DNA of 64,000 nt from NCBI RefSeq assembly GCF_000429685.1, contig NZ_AUCI01000019.1, positions 1 through 64,000 of the forward strand. Reading direction: 5' to 3'. The DNA is from Salibacterium aidingense DSM 18341 (GTDB taxonomy: Bacteria; Bacillota; Bacilli; Bacillales; Marinococcaceae). The translations under genes and the position numbers were made by a program. Each line of letters starts with the position of its first letter. Within the stretch, counting starts at the first letter, position 1. A model generated the notes under the pieces. It was not told the DNA's origin. It saw nothing but the letters and a program-made list of their open reading frames with translations, and made no database searches. Shown in pieces: positions 1 to 6,927 of this stretch.

Positions 1-80
1 GTTTATTTCTTATGCGTAAAAACAGGAAGAGGAGAATAAACATTATTTAAAATTTTCACTTGACTAATCGTAGGAAAGAG

Positions 81-303
81 GCTGGGACAAAATCATATAG
101 GTCAGATAAAAATCCGAACGATTATCTTACATATTCCATTAGAATTTGGCATCGTTCGGATTTTTTCATGTAAAACACCCAATGAGAACGGAGTATACCG
201 CTGTACGATTTCTGCGGCCGGCCACTGCGCTTTCCATGGGGACGACTTTGCGTTACTATCAATAATTCGTCTTTCGGGAGAAGTCATTTAGTTTTGTCCC
301 AGA
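81..303. repeat. MITE-like element with terminal inverted repeats
   Basis: The ends are inverted copies of CTGGGACAAAA (82-92) and TTTTGTCCCAG (292-302). Inside is a perfect 15-bp inverted pair, AAAAATCCGAACGAT at 108-122 and its complement at 151-165, which would fold as a long hairpin followed by T residues. A second, shortened relative lies at 28967-29136 and a hairpin-only relative at 29146-29213. No transposase is encoded, so this is a non-autonomous element or repeat; the parent element is not in the window. Confidence 0.6.
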
Positions 304-315
304 TTCTTTGTTCTT

Positions 316-681
316 TTACAATATATGTTTTCCAATGAGCCGGTCGAGCTTGCGTACATCTACTTTTTTATTCAGGTTCAGTTTCAGCCGACCGGCTTTT
401 GTCCATAGTTCCATTTCTGCGTTCAGGTCAAACGTGCCGCTGTTTTCCGAGGAATACATAATAATCGATGAAAATGGGATGGTGTACACTTCCACCTTTT
501 TTCCAGTAATACCCTGCCGATCGGCGATTATCAAGCGTTTGTTGGTGACAACCGCTACGTCCCGTACGGTTTTGTAAGCGATCTCCGCTGTTTCCCCTTC
601 CACCAGAATATCCTTTATTTCTGGCGGTACTTTTGTTTCTTCATAAAACGTCCATGACATGATGTCTTCTACTCCAGCCAT
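316..681 (-). CDS. bacterial PH-domain protein, YjqA-like
   Basis: A 121-residue protein that is essentially one bacterial pleckstrin-homology fold (PF08000 type). The strand pattern is clear: VVTNKRLIIADRQG in the middle, followed by VEVYTIPFSSIIMYS and a C-terminal helix with the basic run KLNLNKKVDVRKLDRLIG. No signal peptide or membrane segment is visible, so it is cytosolic. The start is backed by AAAAAGGAGG a few bases upstream; the internal Met at codon 8 is an alternative. Family members in Bacillus have no firmly known role. It stands alone, facing the MITE-like element on its 3' side. Confidence 0.8.
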   Translation of the reverse strand: MAGVEDIMSWTFYEETKVPPEIKDILVEGETAEIAYKTVRDVAVVTNKRLIIADRQGITGKKVEVYTIPFSSIIMYSSENSGTFDLNAEMELWTKAGRLKLNLNKKVDVRKLDRLIGKHIL

Positions 682-766
682 TTCCAGTCCTCCTTTTTCC
701 TATTTGCCTCTCTATTTTACATGAAAAAGAACCTGCCATGGAAAAAAGACAGGTTCTGTTCCTATT

Positions 767-1417
767 TTACTGAAACCAGCTTCGCACCAGCGACAGAATA
801 CGGCGAAGTCCATTGGTATTGGTCTCTTCCCGTTCCCCCGTCTCTTCTTCAAAGGTCTGCGGGGCTTCGGCTTCCACGACTTCGATCCATTCTTTGCCGA
901 ACTCCTCTTCCAGCGTCTGAATATTCTCTTCCGTCCGTTCATTAATCCCTATTTGTACGCGGTTATTGATGATATCAACAGAGGTGGAATGCACTTGGAA
1001 TTGATCTTCAAAGCGTTTTTCCTCAAATATGGCTTGATCGACTTCCTTTTGTTTGGACGTTAACTGCTCTTCGGTAAACGCTGCCTCCCGGAATTCAACC
1101 TGGGCAGGTTCTCCCACCAGCGCTTTCATTTCCTCCTGCTGCGCTTCCGACGGCATCGAGGTAAAAGAAAGTATGATTGTGCCGAGCTCCCGTTCTTCCC
1201 GGTAAATATGCAGACTGGCGAACTCTCCATCTGAGAAATGTTCCTCCATATAACGGCGCAGTTTTTCCACCGCCTCCGTGTGATTTGGATCCACCCCCTG
1301 CTGTTCCCATTCCTGGATTTTTTCCGTCATGGAAGACGTTTCTTCATCTGCTTGCACCGTCTGTACCGACATGAGGCCCATAAGAAAACAGACAGCTATC
1401 CCAGCCCATTTCTTCAT
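767..1417 (-). CDS. secreted hypothetical protein with signal peptide
   Basis: About 216 residues. I place the start at 1417 (MKKWAG), where GGAGGAAATA precedes it; an upstream in-frame start lacks such a site. Residues 1-23 are a classic signal peptide (MKKWAG, then a hydrophobic core, cleavage near VQA-DEE). The mature part is acidic, rich in Glu and Gln, with a mixed alpha/beta pattern, and contains RVQIGINERTEENIQTLEE, like the small repeat domains of exported Bacillus proteins of unknown role. I do not recognise the family. No partner gene is adjacent in the same direction. Confidence 0.7.
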   Translation of the reverse strand: MKKWAGIAVCFLMGLMSVQTVQADEETSSMTEKIQEWEQQGVDPNHTEAVEKLRRYMEEHFSDGEFASLHIYREERELGTIILSFTSMPSEAQQEEMKALVGEPAQVEFREAAFTEEQLTSKQKEVDQAIFEEKRFEDQFQVHSTSVDIINNRVQIGINERTEENIQTLEEEFGKEWIEVVEAEAPQTFEEETGEREETNTNGLRRILSLVRSWFQ

Positions 1418-1881
1418 TACTATTTCCTCCCTTTTTCTGTTTATGTGTAAGACGCGGGAAACCGGTCCAAGGTTACAAGAACCTCTCATTTAGGGCCAGA
1501 AGCTCGTTCCAGATAATATCAGCCCCCCATAATCTATTAAGCAGAAAAATACTATTCGACTGTTTATTTTCTCAGGTAAACACAGCTAAAAAAAACTCTC
1601 TTCTTTAAGTACCCTTATTTCATGGATATGGCTGGAAGAAGGGCCAACCGTACTATTCAGTGTCGTGGTATTTTTACCTTCATAGTGATTTCTTTCACTT
1701 ATCTGTTTAAAAAATGAAAAGAAAAGTCGTGCCGGCCTAAAAAGGTTTTCTCCAACGCGCAATTTAAATGAATAAAGCTTATCAAGCTATTCAGCAGGTA
1801 TGCATGTAAAAATTCTGGTGTAAAAAAACCTTTGTTATAATGTGAAATGTATACACTTCAGTGAAAGGATTGAGGTTTGCA
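1418..1881. other. intergenic region with promoter for the acetyltransferase
   Basis: No coding potential is convincing here. A -10-like TATAAT at about 1835-1840, just upstream of the acetyltransferase start, is the only clear signal; the matching -35 is weak. The remainder is AT-rich sequence without obvious repeats. Confidence 0.35.
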
Positions 1882-2394
1882 ATGGCTGTTAAACAAGTAA
1901 CTCTTCGATCATTTGAAACAGAAGATATTAAGGAGCTTCATCGTTGGTCCAACGATCCCGTTTCAATATCCATGGCAGGTAGAGTACCATTAACGTATGA
2001 ACAAATGGAAAATCATGTTAAGGAAAAAAGGGAAAATGGCGATCTTTTGTTGGCTGTAGAAAATGAAGAACATACACTAATTGGATGGGTCTTTCTTCAA
2101 AATATTGAATATGCTCATGGCAGGGCTGGCATTGGAATCCTGCTTGCTCCTGAGGCTCGGGGACACGGTTATGGAAAAAATACAATGGAACAGATGATTA
2201 ACATTGGGTTTAATCAACTTCGTTTAAATAAAATCTATTTAACAACAAGAGGAACTAACGAGCAGGCTATTGGGCTGTATAAGAAAATTGGATTTATCGT
2301 GGAGGGACAACTCAGGAAACACGCTTTTATTGAAGGGAACTATTATGATACTTATTTTATGGGGATATTAGCATCAGAGTGGAAACAAAAATAA
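1882..2394 (+). CDS. GNAT-family N-acetyltransferase
   Basis: A 170-residue GNAT protein of the RimJ/RimL-like type. The acetyl-CoA binding region is visible as GIGILLAPEARGHGYGKNTM (RGHGYG pyrophosphate loop), followed by the C-terminal strand LNKIYLTTRGTNEQAIGLYK, where GTNEQAI-LYKKIGF is the usual family signature. I chose the ATG at 1882 because GAGG lies 8 bases upstream; a GTG at 1861 is in frame but has no site. The substrate cannot be read from the sequence: members acetylate protein N-termini, amines or antibiotics. A strong terminator follows directly. Confidence 0.85.
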   Translation: MAVKQVTLRSFETEDIKELHRWSNDPVSISMAGRVPLTYEQMENHVKEKRENGDLLLAVENEEHTLIGWVFLQNIEYAHGRAGIGILLAPEARGHGYGKNTMEQMINIGFNQLRLNKIYLTTRGTNEQAIGLYKKIGFIVEGQLRKHAFIEGNYYDTYFMGILASEWKQK

Positions 2395-2422
2395 CTAACT
2401 TTTAGTTAGATTATTTTTGTAT
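2386..2422 (+). terminator. rho-independent terminator overlapping the GNAT stop codon
   Basis: CAAAAATAACTAAC pairs with GTTAG-A-TTATTTTTG around a short TTTTA loop (one bulge), and the 3' arm itself is the T-rich tract. The stop codon of the acetyltransferase is inside the 5' arm. Confidence 0.75.
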
Positions 2423-3066
2423 TTTATCAGACGCATTTTTCTAATAAAAGAATGCGCCTAGTCTAGTTTCATTTAAAAGCCAGTATAAACAGGGATAGTT
2501 AAAATATAGTATTTATTCCAGCGCCCTCGTATTCGATCCCTCGTCCGTTTCTTGTTGAAGTTAAACAGGAACTTTTGGAAGGAAATTGAAATTAGAATAT
2601 AACCTGTTAAAGAGTACTCCCCGGTAGTACATTGCTTGCTGCTGAACAGGAACAGGCGAAACGTGAGAAGAAGTATTTAAAATACTGCCCGTGATTATCT
2701 TTCAGGAGAAGCAGTCGTTGGGAAATATCGGGACGGTGACGGGAACATTGAATCAGTTTACTGATATTCCGATGCCCCCTGCTTTCATTCTTGTCCGTTT
2801 TTTCCCGTACTAGTCCATTGTAAATTGCTCCATCAAACCAGACATGCACGAGAAAAAACAGGGGGCTCGTGTGGAGAAGTATCTACAGAAGGGGCAGCCC
2901 GCCCTGCACAGATAATATAAAGGCAGCGTGGAAACTGGGACGGAAGTTTTAATATGTAAAAAATCACGAAATACCTGTTTTATCTCGGAAACGACGCGGG
3001 AATCTTTTTTCTATAAGAAAGAGTTGAACTCAACCACTCTTTCCAATTACTTTAGGAGGTGTAACA
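2423..3066. other. 640-base region with decayed coding sequence
   Basis: No intact gene. On the + strand short in-frame stretches such as LLAAEQEQAKREKKYLKY (about 2628-2690) and DYLSGEAVVGKYRDGDG (about 2690-2760) have protein-like composition but are in different frames and broken by stops, suggesting a degraded gene I cannot name. A short inverted repeat GAAAGAG/CTCTTTC (3017-3043) lies just upstream of the yjzC-like gene. Confidence 0.3.
2977..3003 (+). promoter_or_regulatory. possible sigma-B-type promoter
   Basis: GTTTTA (2977-2982), a 15-base spacer and GGGAAT (2998-3003) resemble the general-stress consensus GTTTAA-N12-15-GGGTAT. It points toward the yjzC-like and CBS genes. The match is imperfect and unproven. 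Confidence 0.3.
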
Positions 3067-3249
3067 ATGGCAGAGAATATGTTCAAAACCGGAGAAAAAG
3101 CACCAGAAAGCGGAAATTATAAAGTGCATAGTCTTGTAAGCGGAGAATCTTCCAATCAGGATGATACCGAAGTAAGAGTAGAGGAAGGAGAACAGCTGCC
3201 GCCGTCTCCATCAAGTAATGAAGCCGCTTATTGGGTGAAAGCATCCTAA
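3067..3249 (+). CDS. yjzC: YjzC family protein
   Basis: A 60-residue hydrophilic protein beginning MAENMFKTGEKAPESG and continuing NYKVHSLVSGESSNQ, the characteristic opening of the Bacillus YjzC family. The C-terminal part is acidic, with a PPSPSS stretch and a conserved-looking AAYWVKAS end. TTAGGAGGTG precedes the start. Function is unknown in the family. It sits 29 bases ahead of a CBS-domain gene on the same strand and the two are probably co-transcribed. Confidence 0.85.
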   Translation: MAENMFKTGEKAPESGNYKVHSLVSGESSNQDDTEVRVEEGEQLPPSPSSNEAAYWVKAS

Positions 3250-3278
3250 CAACTCATCTTTAGAAAGGGGGAGAGACA

Positions 3279-3704
3279 ATGACAGCTTTATTGAAAGACG
3301 TTATGTCCCCAAACCCTGTTTCCAGTAACGCGACGGATGAGCTAACCACCGTTTCGAAAAAAATGAAGGAAGAAGATGTTGGGTTTATTCCTGTGAAAGA
3401 AGATGACAAATATGTAGGAGTTGTCACAGACAGAGATATCGTTGTGAATGGATTAGCCAAAGGATCCGCGGACAATGTACAGGCTTCGGATGTCATGACA
3501 GAAAATATAGTAACAGGCACCCCGGACATGGAAGTGGAAGAAGCAGCCCGGTTGATGCAGGAGCATCAAATTAAACGATTGCTCGTCATGGAAGATAAAG
3601 GCATAAAGGGCGTAGCCACCCTCGGAGATCTCGGAGTAGAAAACGCTGTCGAAACTGCCGGGAATGTTATCCACGACGTCTCTAAGGGAAATGGAAACAA
3701 TTAA
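3279..3704 (+). CDS. CBS-pair domain protein
   Basis: A 141-residue cytosolic protein made of two CBS motifs: residues about 7-60 (MSPNPVSSNATDEL to VGVVTDRDIV) and 70-125 (VMTENIVTGTPDMEVEEAA to KRLLVMEDKGIKGVATLGDL). The DRDIV and TLGDL ends of each motif are typical. Stand-alone CBS pairs bind adenosine nucleotides and act as energy or redox sensors; B. subtilis YhcV is of similar build. A GAAAGGGGGAGAGA ribosome site precedes the ATG. It shares a bidirectional terminator with the convergent DUF421 gene. Confidence 0.88.
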   Translation: MTALLKDVMSPNPVSSNATDELTTVSKKMKEEDVGFIPVKEDDKYVGVVTDRDIVVNGLAKGSADNVQASDVMTENIVTGTPDMEVEEAARLMQEHQIKRLLVMEDKGIKGVATLGDLGVENAVETAGNVIHDVSKGNGNN

Positions 3705-3717
3705 GAAAAGAGCTGTC

Positions 3718-3752
3718 GAGCTGTCCCATCATGGGGCAGCTTTCCTTTTATT
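3718..3752. terminator. bidirectional terminator between CBS and DUF421 genes
   Basis: GAGCTGTCCC pairs with GGGGCAGCTTTC around ATCAT, with T-rich sequence on the + side and TTTTCTT on the - side. It serves the two convergent genes. Confidence 0.65.
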
Positions 3753-4332
3753 GCAGCTCCTTGGAGTTGGGGAGAGGATGCCCTTTCTCCTCTACTTCCG
3801 TAAACATATCCGGTTCGGCTTCATCCGGCGGCTGAGGCGGGATCATACCGGCCATCATCTGTTTAAACTGTCCCACCGTCAGCGGCTTGGCGTCCTCTTT
3901 CAATTCATAACCGAGCTGGCCGTTTGGTTCAAGCGTTGCCATCTGAACATCGGTTATGTTCGCTACCCCCTGCTGGCGCAGCCGCATTTCCAGCGTATCC
4001 ATTGTAAATCTCATCTGCCGCAGGGTCTTATACTGAGGTACACCATTTTTGATCACTGTTTTGGATTTGCCGGTAATAAACTTTTCGAGTGGATTGAATT
4101 TCAATTGTAAATACTCAATCAAAACAAGCATAAGGACAAATACCGTTGTGGCTAAAACCGTATTCCAAATACTGTCTTCGATAATGGGCTGGATGATAAT
4201 GGATCCAATGGAAATCATAACTACCGTCTGTGCCAGTGACATTTGCGAAATCGACTTACGGCCTGCAATACGAAGAATTAATATACCGATCACAACCAAT
4301 ACGGCAGATTCCCATATCACCGAAAACTCCAT
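3748..4332 (-). CDS. DUF421 membrane protein (YetF/YdfS type)
   Basis: A 194-residue protein with three N-terminal membrane segments (VIWESAVLVVIGILILRIAG, then QTVVMISIGSIII and TVLATTVFVLMLVLIEYL) followed by a soluble domain containing the family signatures RKSISQMSL and LEKFITGKSKTVIKNG and the later MRLRQQGVANITDVQMATLEPNG. This is DUF421; B. subtilis members such as YetF occur in the spore inner membrane or respond to stress. Topology places the soluble domain in the cytosol. The tail is proline- and acid-rich. It probably shares a transcript with the DUF6366 gene 66 bases upstream. Confidence 0.88.
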   Translation of the reverse strand: MEFSVIWESAVLVVIGILILRIAGRKSISQMSLAQTVVMISIGSIIIQPIIEDSIWNTVLATTVFVLMLVLIEYLQLKFNPLEKFITGKSKTVIKNGVPQYKTLRQMRFTMDTLEMRLRQQGVANITDVQMATLEPNGQLGYELKEDAKPLTVGQFKQMMAGMIPPQPPDEAEPDMFTEVEEKGHPLPNSKELQ

Positions 4333-4398
4333 ACTCTCCCTCCTTTTCTTTTCCCTTAGTGTGCGTGAACAGCTTCCGGTTTATACAAGGAATTGGTT

Positions 4399-4611
4399 TT
4401 AGTTCATGATCAGGGAGACGATGATAAACACTACAACGACAACCGCAATAAGCAGTCCCGTCCCTTTCCAGCCTAAACGGGACGTAAGCTCCGGTACATA
4501 TCCGTTTCTTGCCCGCTGATATCCGTCATTCAGGGCGCCGCCTGAATTTCTCTTTCGTTCTTCCTGCCGCAGTTCTTCTTGTTCATTTGGAGAGCCTGAA
4601 GAATTCCGCAA
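4399..4611 (-). CDS. DUF6366 family small membrane protein
   Basis: A 70-residue protein: a charged N-terminus (PNEQEELRQEERKRNSGG), a short GYQRARNGYVPELTSRLGWKG motif region, then one C-terminal membrane helix (LLIAVVVVVFIIVSLIM). The GWKGTG step before the helix is the DUF6366 hallmark as I remember it. The role is unknown. It precedes the DUF421 gene on the same strand. Confidence 0.75.
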   Translation of the reverse strand: MRNSSGSPNEQEELRQEERKRNSGGALNDGYQRARNGYVPELTSRLGWKGTGLLIAVVVVVFIIVSLIMN

Positions 4612-4788
4612 TTATTTCTCCGCCTTTCTTGGAAGGATTTTTATGTATTGGATTTACTATATATTAACATTTTTCGAGCGGCCAGAGAAACGGGGGTATT
4701 TAACGTGTGAAGTTTGCTTACAAACATGTAGATGAAAAGCATATTACATGAGATACTTCGTATAATCACAATAACAGGAGGGAACAAC

Positions 4789-4857
4789 GTGAGTAGATAC
4801 AAAAATCCCGGCATGCTGTCGATGATCAAGCTGACCTATGCTGTACTCTTTCGTTAA
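4789..4857 (+). CDS. 22-residue small protein
   Basis: A GTG-started reading frame preceded by ACAGGAGGGAACAAC and a TATAAT at 4761-4766, and closed by a perfect terminator 20 bases after the stop. The peptide starts MSRYKNPGMLSM and ends AVLFR; it is basic with a hydrophobic C-terminal half. A decayed relative ending ...LSM...ILFR lies at about 28898-28954, and the DNA identity there supports a real family. I do not know the family or function. Confidence 0.5.
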   Translation: MSRYKNPGMLSMIKLTYAVLFR

Positions 4858-4876
4858 ATCCACTCGAAACTATCAT

Positions 4877-4905
4877 CACGGAGGGGCGTCCCCCTCCGTG
4901 GTTTT
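4877..4905 (+). terminator. terminator of the 22-residue gene
   Basis: Perfect 10-bp stem CACGGAGGGG/CCCCTCCGTG with a CGTC loop, followed by GTTTTC. It closes the very short transcript that begins near 4773. Confidence 0.8.
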
Positions 4906-4975
4906 CGTTCCTCCCTATTGTTCTTCTGCAGCATTCAAGGGAAAATGGGAGAAAATCGAAAAAATAAGACATGTA

Positions 4976-5009
4976 CATGCGCTTTCATAGAACATGTTTT
5001 CGTTTCCAT
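4976..5009 (+). promoter_or_regulatory. conserved 34-bp element upstream of the first 31-residue gene
   Basis: This block (starting CATGCGCTTTCATAG and ending GTTTTCGTTTCCAT) differs from the block at 9946-9979 at only three positions, and both end exactly 77 bases before the ATG of a 31-residue gene. It must be a promoter or operator of that gene pair. It is not a clear sigma-A, CcpA cre or sigma-B site. Confidence 0.5.
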
Positions 5010-5086
5010 TAGAACTGCCTCCATTTGAGCATTGGTTCTGTACGCTTTATGATGCTGTTAGCATGATAAAATTGGAGGCACGACCA

Positions 5087-5182
5087 ATGAAACATTTTTT
5101 TAAAAACGTCCTGCAGGCAGTCTGCGATTCGCAGGAAAGAAAAGCCCGGCGCACTCTAAAAAACCATACCTTTTTTGATTAA
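5087..5182 (+). CDS. 31-residue small protein, copy 1
   Basis: Starts MKHFFKNVLQAV and contains SQERKAR, ending in TFFD. It is a basic amphipathic helix-like peptide. TTGGAGGCACGACC gives a good ribosome site. A paralogue of the same length, starting MKHFFKSVLQSI, is at 10057-10152; the KHFFK-VLQ, SQERKA and final FFD/FID parts are kept. Both copies have the same upstream element and their own terminator, so they are real genes. I know no function. Confidence 0.65.
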   Translation: MKHFFKNVLQAVCDSQERKARRTLKNHTFFD

Positions 5183-5193
5183 TAAATGCCAAC

Positions 5194-5228
5194 GAGCCCG
5201 GAAGAGACATCCTCTCCCGGGCTCTTTT
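5194..5228 (+). terminator. terminator of 31-residue gene copy 1
   Basis: GAGCCCGG-AAGAG pairs with CTCT-CCCGGGCTC, followed by TTTT. Confidence 0.75.
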
Positions 5229-5235
5229 CACATCC

Positions 5236-5275
5236 GGTGCCTGTCACCTGTCGAATTCGACAAGTGACAGGCACC
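5236..5275. repeat. GTGACAGGCACC repeat, inverted composite
   Basis: Two short-form copies head to head: GGTGCCTGTCAC, a TCGAATTCGA centre and GTGACAGGCACC. It abuts the stop codon of the AtuA-partner gene at 5277. It is the palindromic form of the family described for the other copies. Confidence 0.8.
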
Positions 5276-5276
5276 G

Positions 5277-5576
5277 TCAAATTTCCATTTCGAGCAGAGC
5301 GAAGCTTAGGCTTTTTCCATGAGTATCTAAAGCCAGTGAAGTAGTCACTCCTCCAAGCAAGCTTTGTTGGCAGACAAAATTAAATGCTTTAAATGAAGGA
5401 ATGTCGTAACGAATGACGTCTCCCTTCACGATGTCTTGTAAATGTTCTTTTACTTTATACTCGGTTACGTGTCTGCGAAGAAATTCATAATCCTCTTCCT
5501 GATAAGGGATCAAGGATAAGTTTACTATGTCTCCCTTATCTCCAGCCCGGCTATGGGCGATGTTATATAGTTTCAT
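5277..5576 (-). CDS. AtuA-like ferredoxin-fold small subunit
   Basis: A 99-residue protein with the signature AHSRAGDKGDIVNLSLIPY near its N-terminus and the C-terminal LGGGVTTSLALDTHGKSLS-like motif (here LLGGVTTSLALDTHGKSLSF). This is the domain found at the C-terminus of acyclic-terpene utilisation AtuA proteins, here a separate gene. Its start overlaps the end of the DUF1446 gene by 14 bases, so the two are translationally coupled and very likely form one enzyme. The reaction is not established. The stop codon abuts a repeat. Confidence 0.82.
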   Translation of the reverse strand: MKLYNIAHSRAGDKGDIVNLSLIPYQEEDYEFLRRHVTEYKVKEHLQDIVKGDVIRYDIPSFKAFNFVCQQSLLGGVTTSLALDTHGKSLSFALLEMEI

Positions 5577-6885
5577 TATCTGTGCTCCTTATGATCAGTT
5601 TCGGATGGACCTGGTCTCTTGATAAATAGTTAGAAAGGACGCCAATGGATTCGGTGATTTTCTTTCTGGCTCCGCCCCCTCCGGCCGGACCGTTCGTATA
5701 AAGAGCCTCGGTTTCCTTTCCAATCAACGCCGCCACCTCTTCTGAGTCACTATGACCGGCTGCCCGGACCCTTACTTCATACGGGGTATGTTCCCCAAAG
5801 CTGGTTCGATGCAAGGATGACATTCCAATATAATCGATTCTTAAATGGGGCACCTTGTCTGATAACCGCTTTTCTAAAATAGATCCTGCCAATGCCGCCC
5901 GAGCTTCTGCATTGGCACCAGCATAGGATATTTCCCCTTCCCCGATAAATCCAGCATGATAACCAATAGAGACTTTAAGCTTGTCAGGGCGTTCATGTCC
6001 TTTTCCACCTGTAACCTGCACCTGATTCTCTCCCGTTTCCTTGACTTCCACTTTAGAAAAATCAGCCGTAACATCCGGCGTAAAATAATTGGCGGGATCA
6101 TGAACTTCATATAAAAGCTGCTCTTTCACAGTTTGAAGATTGATTACTCCTCCTGTCCCTTCGACTTTTTTAATCACGACTTCGTCTTCTTCAATCTCTG
6201 CAAAAGGGAAACCGATATCAGCTAAATCCGCTGCCTCTTTTTTTCCCGGATCTGCAAAATATCCACCGCTGACCTGTGCCCCACATTCAAGAAGATGGCC
6301 AACCACTGTTCCTTTTCCTAACTTTTCATAATCATGCATGGACCACTGAAAATGATGAATCTGCGGAGCTAAGAACAGAGAGGGATCAGCAGCACGTCCG
6401 GTGACTATAATGTCAGCCTCCGTTTCTAGAGCAGGAAGGAGCGCCTCCGCCCCTAAATACACATTGGCTGATAAAAGATTTTCTTTCTTCACCTGTTGCG
6501 GGTTATCGTTTGGAAGAAGATGATTCGTTTCTATAACTTGGAACACATCATCTCCAGTTACAGCAGCAACCTTGCAGGAAATATTCAATTCCTTTGCAAT
6601 TTCTACTATTTTCGTTGCAGCCGCTTCTGGATTTGCCGCTCCCATGTTTGTGATCAGCCGTGTTTTTTGGTTGGATAACAAAGGAAGAAGTCGTCTCACT
6701 CTAACTTCCAGATGAGGATCAAACCCTTTTTCCGGTTCATGAAATTTCTCTTTTTGCGCAAGCGCAATCGTTCGTTCTGCCAGACACTCCAGCACAAGAT
6801 AATCTAACTCTGCATGTTCTAATAAGACTTCGGCCGGTTCCAGCCGGTCTCCGGAGAAACCTGCTCCGGATCCAATTTTAAGCAT
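5563..6885 (-). CDS. AtuA-family / DUF1446 protein
   Basis: About 440 residues, starting at MLKIGSGAGFSGDRLEPAEV (6885), where GGAGAGGATGG precedes the ATG; an upstream in-frame start has no site. The N-terminal GSGAGFSGDR, the NMGAANPEAAA motif and the GRAADPSLF and SGGYFADPG segments are typical of DUF1446 (PF07287), the large part of AtuA. AtuA of Pseudomonas belongs to citronellol/geranyl-CoA breakdown, but other family members sit with quite different pathways, so terpene use should not be assumed. Here it lies behind a CitMHS transporter under likely sigma-54 control, which points to an organic acid or a derivative as substrate. Confidence 0.85.
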   Translation of the reverse strand: MLKIGSGAGFSGDRLEPAEVLLEHAELDYLVLECLAERTIALAQKEKFHEPEKGFDPHLEVRVRRLLPLLSNQKTRLITNMGAANPEAAATKIVEIAKELNISCKVAAVTGDDVFQVIETNHLLPNDNPQQVKKENLLSANVYLGAEALLPALETEADIIVTGRAADPSLFLAPQIHHFQWSMHDYEKLGKGTVVGHLLECGAQVSGGYFADPGKKEAADLADIGFPFAEIEEDEVVIKKVEGTGGVINLQTVKEQLLYEVHDPANYFTPDVTADFSKVEVKETGENQVQVTGGKGHERPDKLKVSIGYHAGFIGEGEISYAGANAEARAALAGSILEKRLSDKVPHLRIDYIGMSSLHRTSFGEHTPYEVRVRAAGHSDSEEVAALIGKETEALYTNGPAGGGGARKKITESIGVLSNYLSRDQVHPKLIIRSTDNETI

Positions 6886-6927
6886 AGATTTCCATCCTCT
6901 CCGTCCTGTGTTTGGCATTTTCTTATT

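Noticed and set aside
2607-2849. 80-codon minus-strand frame
   Set aside because: No ribosome site, odd composition, and the + strand shows pieces of a decayed gene in the same place.
3664-4110. 148-codon + strand frame
   Set aside because: Antisense of the DUF421 gene, with basic, low-quality composition typical of shadow frames.
4641-4829. 62-codon minus-strand frame
   Set aside because: Covers the promoter and 22-codon gene in antisense; no ribosome site.
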